15,312 bases of DNA from JBHGBB01 sp041946755 (lineage in GTDB: Bacteria; UBP4; UBA4092; JAOAEQ01). Made by a program: the position numbers and the translations under genes. The notes under the pieces are model-generated. The model saw only the letters and a list, made by a program, of their open reading frames with translations, ran no database searches and was not told the origin of the DNA. Positions 1-6,192 of this stretch are shown in pieces. How positions within the stretch are numbered: position 1 is the first letter of the stretch; every line of letters begins with the position of its first letter. The DNA lies in the NCBI GenBank assembly GCA_041946755.1, contig JBHGBB010000075.1:1-15312 (forward strand), read 5' to 3'.

Positions 1-737
1 GGTCCGATAACTCTGGTATCGATTTCGTTATTCTTAATCTCAACCTTAATAATCTTCCCACCCATCTCGGTATCGGCATCGGTTACCGCATCGGAATAGA
101 ACGAGAAGGTTCCTTGCGTCCCTCGAATATCCGGGACTCCTAACCCGGAAATCATTTCACCGGAACATTCTTCCGCCGGAAACGTATCCGGACAATGAAA
201 TACTACGGTATGGATATCTTCCTGCCGGGTATATTCCCAGAGCGGTACACCTTTACGATTATTAAGCACTTTCGGTTTCTCAAGCGGAAACCGCCATTTG
301 CCGATGTTGAAGAATTTCTGTGGAAAAACTGGGGTATCTAACGCTAAATCTGGCATATAGGTTTCTGGATTGCGTTTTAAGAAATCATAAATTCCATGTT
401 TCCCGGGATTGCAGCCGGTGATAAATGTCGCCCAGGAGACTGGTGATTCGGCAGGATTAGTGGTTTGTAATGGGCTAAACGTTCCAAGTTGCTCGAGTTT
501 AGTGAAATTCGGCAGTTTCCCTTCTTTCATCCATTTTTCGGTTAATCCGGCATCCATACCATCAAATCCGAGCACTACGACTTTCTGTGGTAATGATTTA
601 TATTGTGGTAATTTTTTAAAATTACACCCTGTAAAACCACCTATCGATGCAATCATCGTTGCGCCTATTGCACCAAATAGTACACGAAAAAAATCTCGAC
701 GTGAAAGTTGTAATTCTAACGCATTATCTAATCTCAT
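1..737 (-). CDS. Tat-exported lipoprotein phosphodiesterase, alkaline phosphatase superfamily (3' end outside window)
   Basis: The minus strand from the ATG at 737 is open to the window edge (245 codons), so the C-terminal part is missing. The N-terminus has a twin-arginine motif SRRDFF (residues 12-17), a hydrophobic segment, and a lipobox-like FTGC with Cys at 38, which suggests Tat export followed by lipid anchoring. The mature part starts with VVVLGFDGMD, whose Asp59 is the expected first metal ligand of the type I phosphodiesterase/nucleotide pyrophosphatase fold. It continues with SPVSWATFITG and NPGKHGIYDF, the region that normally carries the Ser/Thr nucleophile. The substrate (phosphodiester or nucleotide) cannot be told. 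The Shine-Dalgarno is weak. It is separated by about 196 nt from the upstream small gene and may have its own promoter. The family call is secure; the function is inferred. Confidence 0.85.
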   Translation of the reverse strand, partial: MRLDNALELQLSRRDFFRVLFGAIGATMIASIGGFTGCNFKKLPQYKSLPQKVVVLGFDGMDAGLTEKWMKEGKLPNFTKLEQLGTFSPLQTTNPAESPVSWATFITGCNPGKHGIYDFLKRNPETYMPDLALDTPVFPQKFFNIGKWRFPLEKPKVLNNRKGVPLWEYTRQEDIHTVVFHCPDTFPAEECSGEMISGLGVPDIRGTQGTFSFYSDAVTDADTEMGGKIIKVEIKNNEIDTRVIG

Positions 738-933
738 GTTGTCTTTATCAATATTACGGTAAATAGAAGAAAATCTTTTTCTACAAGATTTCCGATTGTT
801 TCTTCTGAATAAACATTCTAGCCAGGATATAAAAAACTCAAGATTCAATATATAAGGATTCTAAAAATTTGAATATACTTATTCCGGATTGTGTTTAGAG
901 TATACCGCACTCCTTTTAGGAGAGATCGAACTA

Positions 934-1116
934 TTATATTTTAACGGTTCTGCTGGCGTAATTACATTTTATTTTGTAATACGCTTTACAAAATGGGCAG
1001 AATCGTTCGACTCGATTCATGGTTGTAGCATATTTGCTATTTGGAAACTTGCGTTTCAAGATACATAATGGGCAACAGGAACATACCCCTGCAAGAATCG
1101 AGATAAATATTCGCAT
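934..1116 (-). CDS. Small Cys-rich protein, zinc-ribbon-like
   Basis: A 60-residue ORF with a strong AGGAG eight bases before its ATG, which argues that it is translated. It has a short hydrophobic N-terminus (residues 3-11) followed by CSCCPLC (12-18) and a second pair CPFC (40-43), spaced like the two knuckles of a small zinc ribbon. I do not recognise a named family. It is the last member of the minus-strand cluster headed by the DUF134 gene, 47 nt after the preceding small gene. A metal-binding role is an inference from the Cys pairs only. Confidence 0.5.
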   Translation of the reverse strand: MRIFISILAGVCSCCPLCILKRKFPNSKYATTMNRVERFCPFCKAYYKIKCNYASRTVKI

Positions 1117-1137
1117 ATTATATACTCCTAGGTGGTT

Positions 1138-1180
1138 ATGCCGCCGAAATATACCGCAACGGTTTACTTTTTGGCGGCAT
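1138..1180. repeat. Inverted repeat at the 3' end of the upstream small gene
   Basis: Perfect 8-bp arms, ATGCCGCC (1138-1145) and GGCGGCAT (1173-1180), with a 27-nt loop. The right arm overlaps the last codons of the gene ending at 1164. It lies just before the Shine-Dalgarno of the next gene and could be a weak terminator, processing site or attenuator. No U-tract follows on the minus strand. Confidence 0.35.
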
Positions 1181-1400
1181 TAATTTTAGTTTTCCAATCG
1201 GGAATACATTTATCCAATTCAGCTTCAGAGAAGTTATCGATGAGATATGAATTTAAATCGATTCGGTGATTCCAACAGTTGAAAATTAAATGGCATGGCA
1301 GCTTTTGATTCATCGATCGGCAATATTTGAAGGTAATAATATCGCCCAGTTGGAAACACCGTATTTCACGCTCATCATAAGCCTCTTTAGTGAGTGCCAT
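1164..1400 (-). CDS. Conserved-looking small cysteine-containing protein, function unknown
   Basis: A 78-residue protein starting at the ATG at 1400, which has AGGAG (1406-1410) five bases upstream. The GTG two codons earlier sits inside that Shine-Dalgarno and is unlikely to be used. The sequence YDEREIRCFQLGDIITF, then YCRSMN, LPCHLIF and NCW, has regularly placed Cys residues and looks like a conserved soluble protein. I cannot assign a family with certainty. No signal peptide or membrane helix is visible. It sits 49 nt after the EncFtn-like gene in the same orientation, so co-transcription is likely. A redox or metal role is only a guess from the Cys content. Confidence 0.6.
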   Translation of the reverse strand: MALTKEAYDEREIRCFQLGDIITFKYCRSMNQKLPCHLIFNCWNHRIDLNSYLIDNFSEAELDKCIPDWKTKINAAKK

Positions 1401-1449
1401 AACCACTCCTTTCTAAATCGAATAGCGACCTATACTAGGCGTTCTATAA

Positions 1450-1701
1450 TTAATCATGGTTTTGGAATGCTTGGTTTTGTACTGGGTCATGTTCCTGAAT
1501 CCATTCCATCAGCATCGCGACATGTTCTTTCTCTTCATTCATATTATGAGTAAGGATTATCTTCAACGATTCATCGGTAGCCGCTTCGATTCGTTCCTGA
1601 TAATAGTCGATAGCTTCCAATTCTTCTCGTAACGATTTCCGGGCGCGTTCCAAATCGAGGGTTTCCGGAGTTAATTTCTCTTGCGGTTCATAAAATGGCA
1701 T
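1450..1701 (-). CDS. Encapsulated-ferritin-like (EncFtn family) ferroxidase
   Basis: An 83-residue helical protein with EELEAIDYYQER (residues 26-37) and HNMNEEKEHVAMLMEW (52-67). This matches the half-ferritin encapsulated-ferritin family, in which two subunits share a ferroxidase site. By comparison with the Rhodospirillum rubrum protein as I recall it, Glu27, Glu57 and His60 correspond to the iron ligands, and Tyr33 replaces the usual second-shell Trp. Family members oxidise Fe(II) and normally sit inside an encapsulin shell. No C-terminal cargo-loading peptide is evident (the tail is acidic/polar and ends in FQNHD), and no encapsulin gene is in the window. AAGGAG lies ten bases before the ATG. 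It is in the DUF134-headed cluster, 29 nt after the arginine decarboxylase gene. Family call strong; compartment unknown. Confidence 0.85.
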   Translation of the reverse strand: MPFYEPQEKLTPETLDLERARKSLREELEAIDYYQERIEAATDESLKIILTHNMNEEKEHVAMLMEWIQEHDPVQNQAFQNHD

Positions 1702-1730
1702 GGGTAATCATCTCCTTCCATTATAATATT

Positions 1731-2279
1731 TTAGGGCAATAGAACAGCCACAGCAACCACGGTTGTCCATAAACCATCTTTATGTCCTTCAGCAGACTGG
1801 GTTACATTCCGGGTATGCACGATTTTCCGGCTCATCTTCCAGACTTCTTTCCGTGCATCCCAATGGACTTCGGCATCAAACTCGATCCCTAACGTGGTTG
1901 CCAGCATACACGCGGCTAAATCTTCGGCATAATCCCCGGCATCATCTCCCGTTTGACCGAACGCATGATGTTCACTTAAATAGCCATGCTGGGTTATATC
2001 TGCAGGGATAGCTAATCCTACAGATGCGGCAATTAATCGGTTCGGTTCATTGGTCACATTATCACTCATGACACAAAACGTGATTTGTCCCGGTTGCAGT
2101 AGTTTAATCCCTTGATTCCGTGAAATGATTTTGCAGCCTGGCGGAAAGATACTTGATACTCGAACAAGGTTACATTTTTCGATTTTGGCATCCCGTAACG
2201 CCAACTCGAATGATTGTAATTTATCCCGATGTATTCCCACTCCTTTAGTCAGGAAAACTTGGGTTGGTATTAGGTTCAT
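1731..2279 (-). CDS. pdaD: Pyruvoyl-dependent arginine decarboxylase
   Basis: A full-length 182-residue PvlArgDC. The family self-cleaves between two serines to make a beta chain and an alpha chain with an N-terminal pyruvoyl group, then converts arginine to agmatine, the entry to polyamine synthesis. The cleavage site is visible as VSSIFPPGCK, with Ser42/Ser43. Other family hallmarks are FLTKGVGIHRDKL near the N-terminus, HHAFGQTGDDAGDYAEDLA in the middle, and GHKDGLWTTVVAVAVLLP at the C-terminus. The ATG at 2279 has no good Shine-Dalgarno and lies 20 nt after the thioesterase stop, so translational coupling is plausible. No other polyamine gene is in the window, so the downstream pathway is not seen here. 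Confidence 0.93.
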   Translation of the reverse strand: MNLIPTQVFLTKGVGIHRDKLQSFELALRDAKIEKCNLVRVSSIFPPGCKIISRNQGIKLLQPGQITFCVMSDNVTNEPNRLIAASVGLAIPADITQHGYLSEHHAFGQTGDDAGDYAEDLAACMLATTLGIEFDAEVHWDARKEVWKMSRKIVHTRNVTQSAEGHKDGLWTTVVAVAVLLP

Positions 2280-2299
2280 AATTTAAATTATGTTTAATA

Positions 2300-2686
2300 T
2301 TATTTTCTGAAGTATCCTTCTGCTTCTGCAAAAATAATATTATTTATTATTATTTGAGACATAGCTTTATAATAGTGTCTTGCAGAATCATCAACCCTAG
2401 CGGTAACAATGAAACGTTTATTAATTGGAATTTGTTTTCTGAACCATATATTCAATTTAGCTGTTTTAAGTTTTAATCCGTCTCTTAGATAAAATAAATG
2501 GACCATACTGGAATCAAGAATGGTGGCGATGATACCTCCATGTACTATATCGTCATATCCCTGATAACGTTTGGATATTATACACTTGCCCGTAATCGTA
2601 TTGTTATTTAAGCGGTATTTCAGTCTCAATCCGCTTTGAACAGTGCTACTACATGCAAAGCAATGTTTATGTAAATCATCGGCCAT
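2300..2686 (-). CDS. PaaI-type hotdog-fold thioesterase
   Basis: A 128-residue single hotdog domain. CFAC (residues 9-12) followed by SGLRLKYRL and then GYDDIVHGGIIATILDSSM (HGG at 49-51, Asp58) is the signature of PaaI/4HBT-like acyl-CoA thioesterases, which hydrolyse an acyl-CoA in the cytosol. The acyl substrate cannot be told. AAGGG lies eight bases before the ATG at 2686. It is 49 nt downstream of the BMC-like gene and 20 nt upstream of pdaD, all in one orientation. The gene looks more AT-rich than its neighbours (runs such as NNNTI and IIINNIIF), which may mean separate ancestry. Confidence 0.85.
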   Translation of the reverse strand: MADDLHKHCFACSSTVQSGLRLKYRLNNNTITGKCIISKRYQGYDDIVHGGIIATILDSSMVHLFYLRDGLKLKTAKLNIWFRKQIPINKRFIVTARVDDSARHYYKAMSQIIINNIIFAEAEGYFRK

Positions 2687-2735
2687 AGTTTATTCCCTTT
2701 ATCAAATACAATGCCTCTTCAAATTAATTCAATAC

Positions 2736-3056
2736 CTATTCACCTGCCGAGAGTTTTCGAATAGTATTCATCGCGGTTTCTACTGAAGCCGTATCTCCGA
2801 ATATAGCGAGCATCGCAAAATGCTGCGGACATATCCCCCGGATTTCGGCTATCGTAACCGTAGCTGCTTTTTCAGCAACATCGGCGTAGGCAAAAAGTGA
2901 TGAAAGATTATGCATTACCAACCCTACCGCATCCCATGATCGATTCGAGACTTGTTCTTTTGCCATCGTATCCATTCGTGCAATAAGCATTTCAATAATT
3001 CGTGCTGATGGCCGATGGATTATTCTCGTTTCGCAAACGTTACTTGAGCAAGGCAT
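2736..3056 (-). CDS. BMC-like (microcompartment shell domain) protein
   Basis: A 106-residue protein. Residues 43-100 (AVGLVMHNLSSL, then ADVAEKAATVTIAEIRG, ICPQHFAMLAIFGD, TASVETAM) follow the spacing and pattern of a bacterial microcompartment shell domain: a VGL(I/V)E-like first strand, an AD...KAA.V helix-strand, and a G-D..aV..A C-terminal strand. The ICPQHFAML segment resembles PduT-type domains, where the equivalent is (I/V)CPGKY. An unusual 42-residue extension with two Cys (C3, C8) precedes the domain. The start at 3056 lies three bases after the stop of the NifX-like gene, so coupling is likely. No other shell gene or signature enzyme of a known microcompartment is in the window. 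The fold assignment comes from pattern reading and needs a profile search. Confidence 0.6.
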   Translation of the reverse strand: MPCSSNVCETRIIHRPSARIIEMLIARMDTMAKEQVSNRSWDAVGLVMHNLSSLFAYADVAEKAATVTIAEIRGICPQHFAMLAIFGDTASVETAMNTIRKLSAGE

Positions 3057-3059
3057 AGA

Positions 3060-3461
3060 TTAATGCTTCCCGCAACCGCAGACTAACTCCGGTTGGGAGG
3101 CTAACGAACCTTGTAAATACTTTTGGATAGCACTTTCTGCATCTGGTTCAGCCGTGACAATAATCTGGATTCCATGCTGTTTTAAATCTTCCGCAGCACG
3201 CCAACCCATTCCATGACTGATCACTATTTGGCAATCATGTAATGCGGCAATGATACTATCATGACTATGGGTTTCGTTTCCTGATTCATGGTTATCGTGT
3301 TCACCATGGCACTCGTTCTGGCTATGCCCGGTAAACTGGTTTTTCCGAAGTTCTTTTCTTTGAATATTCTTTCCGTTTACTTCATAGATAACGAATTGAT
3401 TACATCGCCCGAAATGAGAGGCGATATCGTTTCCATTATCAGAAGCAATAGCGATTTTCAT
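3060..3461 (-). CDS. NifX/NifB-C-like (dinitrogenase FeMo-cofactor domain) protein with His-rich insert
   Basis: A 133-residue protein of the dinitrogenase iron-molybdenum cofactor biosynthesis family (PF02579-like). It opens with MKIAIASDNGNDIASHFGRC, with the typical SHFGRC motif at 15-20. A later VISHGMGWRAAEDLKQHGI segment and a C-terminal VCGCGKH complete it. Between residues 46 and 67 there is a His/Cys/acid-rich insert (about six His and one Cys) that could bind metal. Members often occur outside nitrogenase loci next to DUF134 and Mrp-type genes as presumed Fe-S or metal-cluster carriers, and no nif gene is seen here. AGGAG sits seven bases before the ATG. It follows the DUF134 gene by 34 nt. 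Family certain, substrate unknown. Confidence 0.88.
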   Translation of the reverse strand: MKIAIASDNGNDIASHFGRCNQFVIYEVNGKNIQRKELRKNQFTGHSQNECHGEHDNHESGNETHSHDSIIAALHDCQIVISHGMGWRAAEDLKQHGIQIIVTAEPDAESAIQKYLQGSLASQPELVCGCGKH

Positions 3462-3495
3462 ATCATTTCTCCTTTATCAAGAAGTAAATTTATAA

Positions 3496-3975
3496 TTATC
3501 GGGCCGGACCTCTACCGAGGCCTCTGCAGGTCCCTAACCCTCTTTGTGCCCGGCTATATCCGCGGTCTTCTTCAGCGCGATGGATATTCGTGCTTTTACA
3601 TTGGGGACATTGGGCTGGTCGGCCGGTGCCGTAAGCAACTTCCCAACGATGATTACAATCGGAACATTGGAATTTACGCATGGTTGGCATAGTATAATCA
3701 CCTCCTTCGATCCGGAGCGCTTTACCTGAAATCAGCGCTTCGGCGATCTTTTTTCGAGCGGAAATAAGTACCCGACCGAACGTCTGCCGGGAGATTTTCA
3801 TTTGTTCTCCAGCGGCTTCCTGTTCGAGTCCTTGAAAATCCGCTAACCGGATGGCTTCAAGCTCTTCGACGGTCAAGTTAACTTCATCCAGCCACCGTAA
3901 AGGTATACCGCGGGGTTTAAAATAATTCACTCCCGGCGGGAAACATACCCGGCGACATTTTCGTGGTCGGGGCAT
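3496..3975 (-). CDS. DUF134-family HTH protein with C-terminal zinc ribbon; likely cluster regulator
   Basis: A 159-residue protein. Residues 1-94 are a DUF134 domain: MPRPRKCRRV, FKPRGIPL, LTVEELEAIRLADFQGLEQ, then an ISRQTFGRVL helix-turn-helix resembling sigma region 4, ending in RIEGGDY. Residues 104-126 form a zinc ribbon with C104/C107 and C123/C126, followed by a basic Arg/Gly-rich tail. The family is poorly characterised and presumed DNA-binding. It is first in the cluster and lies 27 nt downstream of a perfect palindrome overlapping its promoter, so autoregulation and control of the cluster are plausible. GGAGG is 13 bases before the ATG. A strong internal Shine-Dalgarno suggests that the zinc ribbon may also be made alone. 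Confidence 0.88.
   Translation of the reverse strand: MPRPRKCRRVCFPPGVNYFKPRGIPLRWLDEVNLTVEELEAIRLADFQGLEQEAAGEQMKISRQTFGRVLISARKKIAEALISGKALRIEGGDYTMPTMRKFQCSDCNHRWEVAYGTGRPAQCPQCKSTNIHRAEEDRGYSRAQRGLGTCRGLGRGPAR
3688..3707 (-). promoter_or_regulatory. Perfect internal Shine-Dalgarno and ATG inside the DUF134 gene
   Basis: AAGGAGGTGA (3698-3707 on the minus strand) precedes an in-frame ATG (3688-3690, Met96 of the DUF134 protein) by about seven bases. It falls on the codons of the conserved IEGGDY segment. Initiation here would give a 64-residue zinc-ribbon protein. The full-length start at 3975 has a worse-placed ribosome binding site. Confidence 0.5.
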
Positions 3976-4001
3976 ATAGGTAAGTAATCCTCCCGAATAA
4001 C

Positions 4002-4023
4002 ATTATGAGCGTATGCTCATAAT
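4002..4023. promoter_or_regulatory. Palindromic operator upstream of the DUF134 cluster
   Basis: A perfect inverted repeat, ATTATGAGC / GCTCATAAT with a 4-nt centre. It overlaps the last two bases of the -10 box at 4022-4027 and covers the predicted transcription start. A repressor bound here would block the promoter. DUF134 itself, encoded 27 nt downstream, is the obvious candidate, but that link is inferred. Confidence 0.7.
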
Positions 4024-4051
4024 TATAGAATAATATTTCCAAGGATGTCAA
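4022..4051 (-). promoter_or_regulatory. Sigma70 promoter of the DUF134 cluster
   Basis: On the minus strand TTGACA (4051-4046), an 18-nt spacer and TATAAT (4027-4022), both perfect consensus hexamers. It lies about 47 nt upstream of the ATG at 3975 and is the best promoter match I found in the window. Confidence 0.8.
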
Positions 4052-4084
4052 GGAGATATTAGTATTTATGCAGGATGATAAAGA

Positions 4085-4111
4085 GCGACTCCAGGAAAAT
4101 ACTGAAGTCGC
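4085..4111 (-). terminator. Rho-independent terminator of the first prepilin gene
   Basis: GCGACTTCAG / CTGGAGTCGC (minus-strand reading), 10-bp arms with one mismatch and a 7-nt loop, followed by TCTTT. It sits 12 nt after the prepilin stop at 4124 and before the DUF134 promoter, so it insulates the two units. Confidence 0.7.
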
Positions 4112-4123
4112 CAGAGAAATTGT

Positions 4124-4681
4124 TTAAGGACCGAATCGAGCGATATCGCCATTACTGATAGTGCCATTGGTCGGGTCATATTGGCCAGCGCCTTCATCGC
4201 AATCGATATCCGGTGCATGACTCCAGATAATCCATTTCCGGGATAATCCGGCTCCTGCTGATTGAAGATAGTATTCTTCATATTTCAAAGCTACTTCTCC
4301 TTCAGCCGCCGGTTCATAAGCGTAATGAAACGGATGCACCGGTTTTCCATGGGTTCCACTCGGGTAGTTGAATACATCCATAGGTAATGAGGTTATATAA
4401 GCGATCGGTGTCGTTAATCCTACCGGGACAACATATTCATCCTCAGTGGGATCATCCATCGGGTTGTTATATAATGCATATTCATTATTATCAACATAAT
4501 AAGATTCAAGTGCCGTTGCAATAGTTTTCTGTTCCGCTTGAGTTCGCGATACTTTCGACCGGGTTTGTGCGGCAAGAAAGTTCGGAATCGCAATCGCTGC
4601 AAGAATCGCAATTATCGCAACTACAATCAATAATTCGATTAAGGTAAAACCTCGCGGTGTTTTTGATTGAGAAAATGGCAT
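4124..4681 (-). CDS. Prepilin/pseudopilin-like protein 1
   Basis: 185 residues. An 11-residue leader ends in Gly before FTLIELLIVVAIIAILA, the class III (type IV prepilin) signal cleaved and N-methylated by PilD-type peptidase, with the conserved Glu at +5. FLAAQTRSKV follows the helix, then a soluble head with ALESYYVDNNEY, TTPIAYITSLPMDVF, and the tail YDPTNGTISNGDI. The protein would be an inner-membrane pseudopilin or minor pilin of a type II secretion/type IV pilus-like machine, but no assembly gene is present. AGGAGG sits seven bases before the ATG. It is one of four related genes in the window. It lies 81 nt after the His/Cys membrane-protein gene and ends in a terminator. Confidence 0.9.
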   Translation of the reverse strand: MPFSQSKTPRGFTLIELLIVVAIIAILAAIAIPNFLAAQTRSKVSRTQAEQKTIATALESYYVDNNEYALYNNPMDDPTEDEYVVPVGLTTPIAYITSLPMDVFNYPSGTHGKPVHPFHYAYEPAAEGEVALKYEEYYLQSAGAGLSRKWIIWSHAPDIDCDEGAGQYDPTNGTISNGDIARFGP

Positions 4682-4762
4682 ACTAATTCCTCCTCAGAAA
4701 TATATATTGCTGCTGGAAAAATGAAAGCAAAGGATACTCTGATAATAATCGTTTTTATCTGA

Positions 4763-5068
4763 TTAATTTAATGGATAAGAAAAAGGAGGAGCACGGGTAT
4801 CTAATTCCGATAAGGAGATACGTGGAGTAATATATAGCAATATAGGAGATAGACTAGACCAGAAAATAAGGAAAATGAGCGTAGGGGCAGGTATCGGCGT
4901 GTCCAATGATATCGAAGAGAAATAACATAACGGACAATCCGAATGATAGTCACCTGATTCCTGAATAGCATGATTATGGACACTCAATAGTAAAACACTA
5001 CTGAGGATTATCAGCAGCAGGCAACCGAACTGTTTCTTACCGAGATATTGAATACAACAAGAATGCAT
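4763..5068 (-). CDS. Small two-helix membrane protein with His/Cys motif (DUF2946-like)
   Basis: A 101-residue protein with a hydrophobic helix at about 14-30, then HNH (31-33), His42 and DCPLC (44-48), a second hydrophobic helix at about 62-80, and a polar tail with RAPP. The H.H...H..CxxC arrangement after a first helix resembles DUF2946-type small membrane proteins found near metal transport and homeostasis genes. The resemblance is by pattern only. The start at 5068 is five bases after the FmdE-like stop with no separate Shine-Dalgarno, so it is probably translationally coupled. It could be an accessory metal-binding component of the membrane protein encoded two genes upstream. Confidence 0.6.
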   Translation of the reverse strand: MHSCCIQYLGKKQFGCLLLIILSSVLLLSVHNHAIQESGDYHSDCPLCYFSSISLDTPIPAPTLIFLIFWSSLSPILLYITPRISLSELDTRAPPFSYPLN

Positions 5069-5073
5069 AGGTT

Positions 5074-5499
5074 TTATTTAGATATAATTCGAACCATTTC
5101 TTGTTCTGCAGTATCGAGTATATTATACGATAAAACATGCATTTTATCTTCATCAGGTACCAATTGCTTTCTAAACTGCCGATACCATTCCGGAACAAAC
5201 GAAATAGTAACTTTCTTTTTCGAAGCATTATTTTTAACCACTACGGTAATAGTATCAGTGAACTTGGTGACCTGAATATTCGCTTTTCCATAGGTAGCAC
5301 CGGTAGCAAATTGTAAACCATCGACCAGGCATCGTTCCGGTGGTTTCGCCGGGCATTTCACTTCAACGGTAACTCCGAAATACTTTTTCGCTTGGGTTTC
5401 CCGAAGGCCGATCATGCCTATGCGATATCCCAATATCAAATAGGGACCGAGATGGCCATGAAACTGGATTAATTGGTTCAATAACTCTTTTTTATTCAT
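5074..5499 (-). CDS. FmdE-like protein
   Basis: 141 residues from the ATG at 5499, chosen because AAAGG lies seven bases upstream; a longer frame would run into the upstream gene. FHGHLGPYLILGYRIG (residues 13-28) is the N-terminal signature of the FmdE family (PF02663-like), with His14 and His16 as likely metal ligands. CPAKPPERCLVDGLQ (49-63) followed by FATGATYGKANI supplies the conserved Cys57/Asp60 region; a Cys common in the GCT motif is Ala68 here. FmdE was named for association with formylmethanofuran dehydrogenase, but standalone bacterial copies are widespread and of unknown function, often near molybdate or metal genes. It lies between an S-component-like gene and a His/Cys membrane protein, which fits a metal-handling operon. 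Confidence 0.85.
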   Translation of the reverse strand: MNKKELLNQLIQFHGHLGPYLILGYRIGMIGLRETQAKKYFGVTVEVKCPAKPPERCLVDGLQFATGATYGKANIQVTKFTDTITVVVKNNASKKKVTISFVPEWYRQFRKQLVPDEDKMHVLSYNILDTAEQEMVRIISK

Positions 5500-5515
5500 A
5501 AGTATACCTTTCAGA

Positions 5516-6061
5516 TTACGCGGGAGCGAGCCCGCTGGGATGATGTTTTTCAAGCCAATGGACGATTAATGGAACCAGAATAATCGCCAGAATAATGCCG
5601 GGAATCCCTTTCGTCAGCGAATGCCAATTCAACCAGGGCTGGATTCTATCCAAAGAATCAATCAGGAGAATAAACAGCATGAGTATCAGTTTATCGGCGA
5701 TACTTCCCAGTAAAACACTCCAATAGTTTTTCATTTTATAATGATGATAGCAAAGGGAAATAGTATATGAATAGATAACTAGTTCTCCGGTAACTAGCCA
5801 GAATACCGGCGGAGTAAACGGCGGCATCCCGGTGAAAATGGTGGAACATAATGGTAGCAGGATTGCCATCAGCACTGCAATCAGTGGCGGAACTAAACAA
5901 GCCGCAACTCCAGCGGGTATCCATAACGGAGTGAATATCCCTCCGATACCTAACAGATGGAACGGAAAACTAAAAAACCAGCCGAATCCGGCGATCGCTC
6001 CCGCAATTAACAATCTCCGGCTTAACGGCATCGACATCACTTCTACATTTGAATAACTCAT
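5516..6061 (-). CDS. Integral membrane protein, ECF transporter S-component-like
   Basis: 181 residues from the ATG at 6061, which has GGAG six bases upstream. The frame stays open to 6148, but that extension is made by a terminator-like hairpin and is not coding. Five or six hydrophobic segments, a basic LSRRLL near the N-terminus, and loops such as GIGGIFTPLWIPAG and TGMPPFTPPVFWLVTGE suit the size and shape of substrate-binding S components of ECF importers. No ATPase or EcfT is in the window, so it would use a shared energising module. The substrate is unknown; the FmdE-like and His/Cys genes directly downstream, and nikR nearby, make a metal or metal-cofactor plausible. Confidence 0.55.
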   Translation of the reverse strand: MSYSNVEVMSMPLSRRLLIAGAIAGFGWFFSFPFHLLGIGGIFTPLWIPAGVAACLVPPLIAVLMAILLPLCSTIFTGMPPFTPPVFWLVTGELVIYSYTISLCYHHYKMKNYWSVLLGSIADKLILMLFILLIDSLDRIQPWLNWHSLTKGIPGIILAIILVPLIVHWLEKHHPSGLAPA

Positions 6062-6097
6062 CAGTAACTCCAATATTTTATAATAGTTAAGAGTAAA

Positions 6098-6139
6098 AAT
6101 TTTGAGGAAAGAGGAATCAAATGAGATTCTTCCTTCCTC
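6098..6139 (-). terminator. Terminator-like hairpin after the second prepilin gene
   Basis: Arms at 6104-6118 and 6125-6139 pair over 15 bp with two mismatches around a 6-nt loop. On the minus strand the stem is followed by AAAATTTTT. It lies between the prepilin stop at 6193 and the S-component-like start at 6061. Confidence 0.6.
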
Positions 6140-6192
6140 TACTTTCATATTTCAATCAGTTTAATAATCCCGGTTTATACCAGTGCCAAATC

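Noticed and set aside
409..762. Plus-strand ORF of 117 codons
   Set aside because: It is antisense to the phosphodiesterase gene, which has a Tat signal and clear family motifs; the plus frame has no ribosome site or domain.
903..925. CTCCT/AGGAG hairpin as terminator after the small Cys-rich gene
   Set aside because: Only a 5-bp stem and no convincing U-tract.
3060..3461. Nitrogen fixation locus (NifX-like here, NifS/NifU-like further on)
   Set aside because: No nifHDK or nifEN; the desulfurase and scaffold pair with an Rrf2 regulator as a housekeeping Fe-S system, and NifX-like proteins are common outside nitrogenase loci.
3288..3729. Two plus-strand ORFs across the NifX-like and DUF134 genes
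   Set aside because: Both are shadows of strongly supported minus-strand genes with conserved motifs.
6062..6148. N-terminal extension of the S-component-like gene
   Set aside because: The extra codons are made by a terminator-like hairpin; GGAG precedes the internal ATG at 6061 instead.
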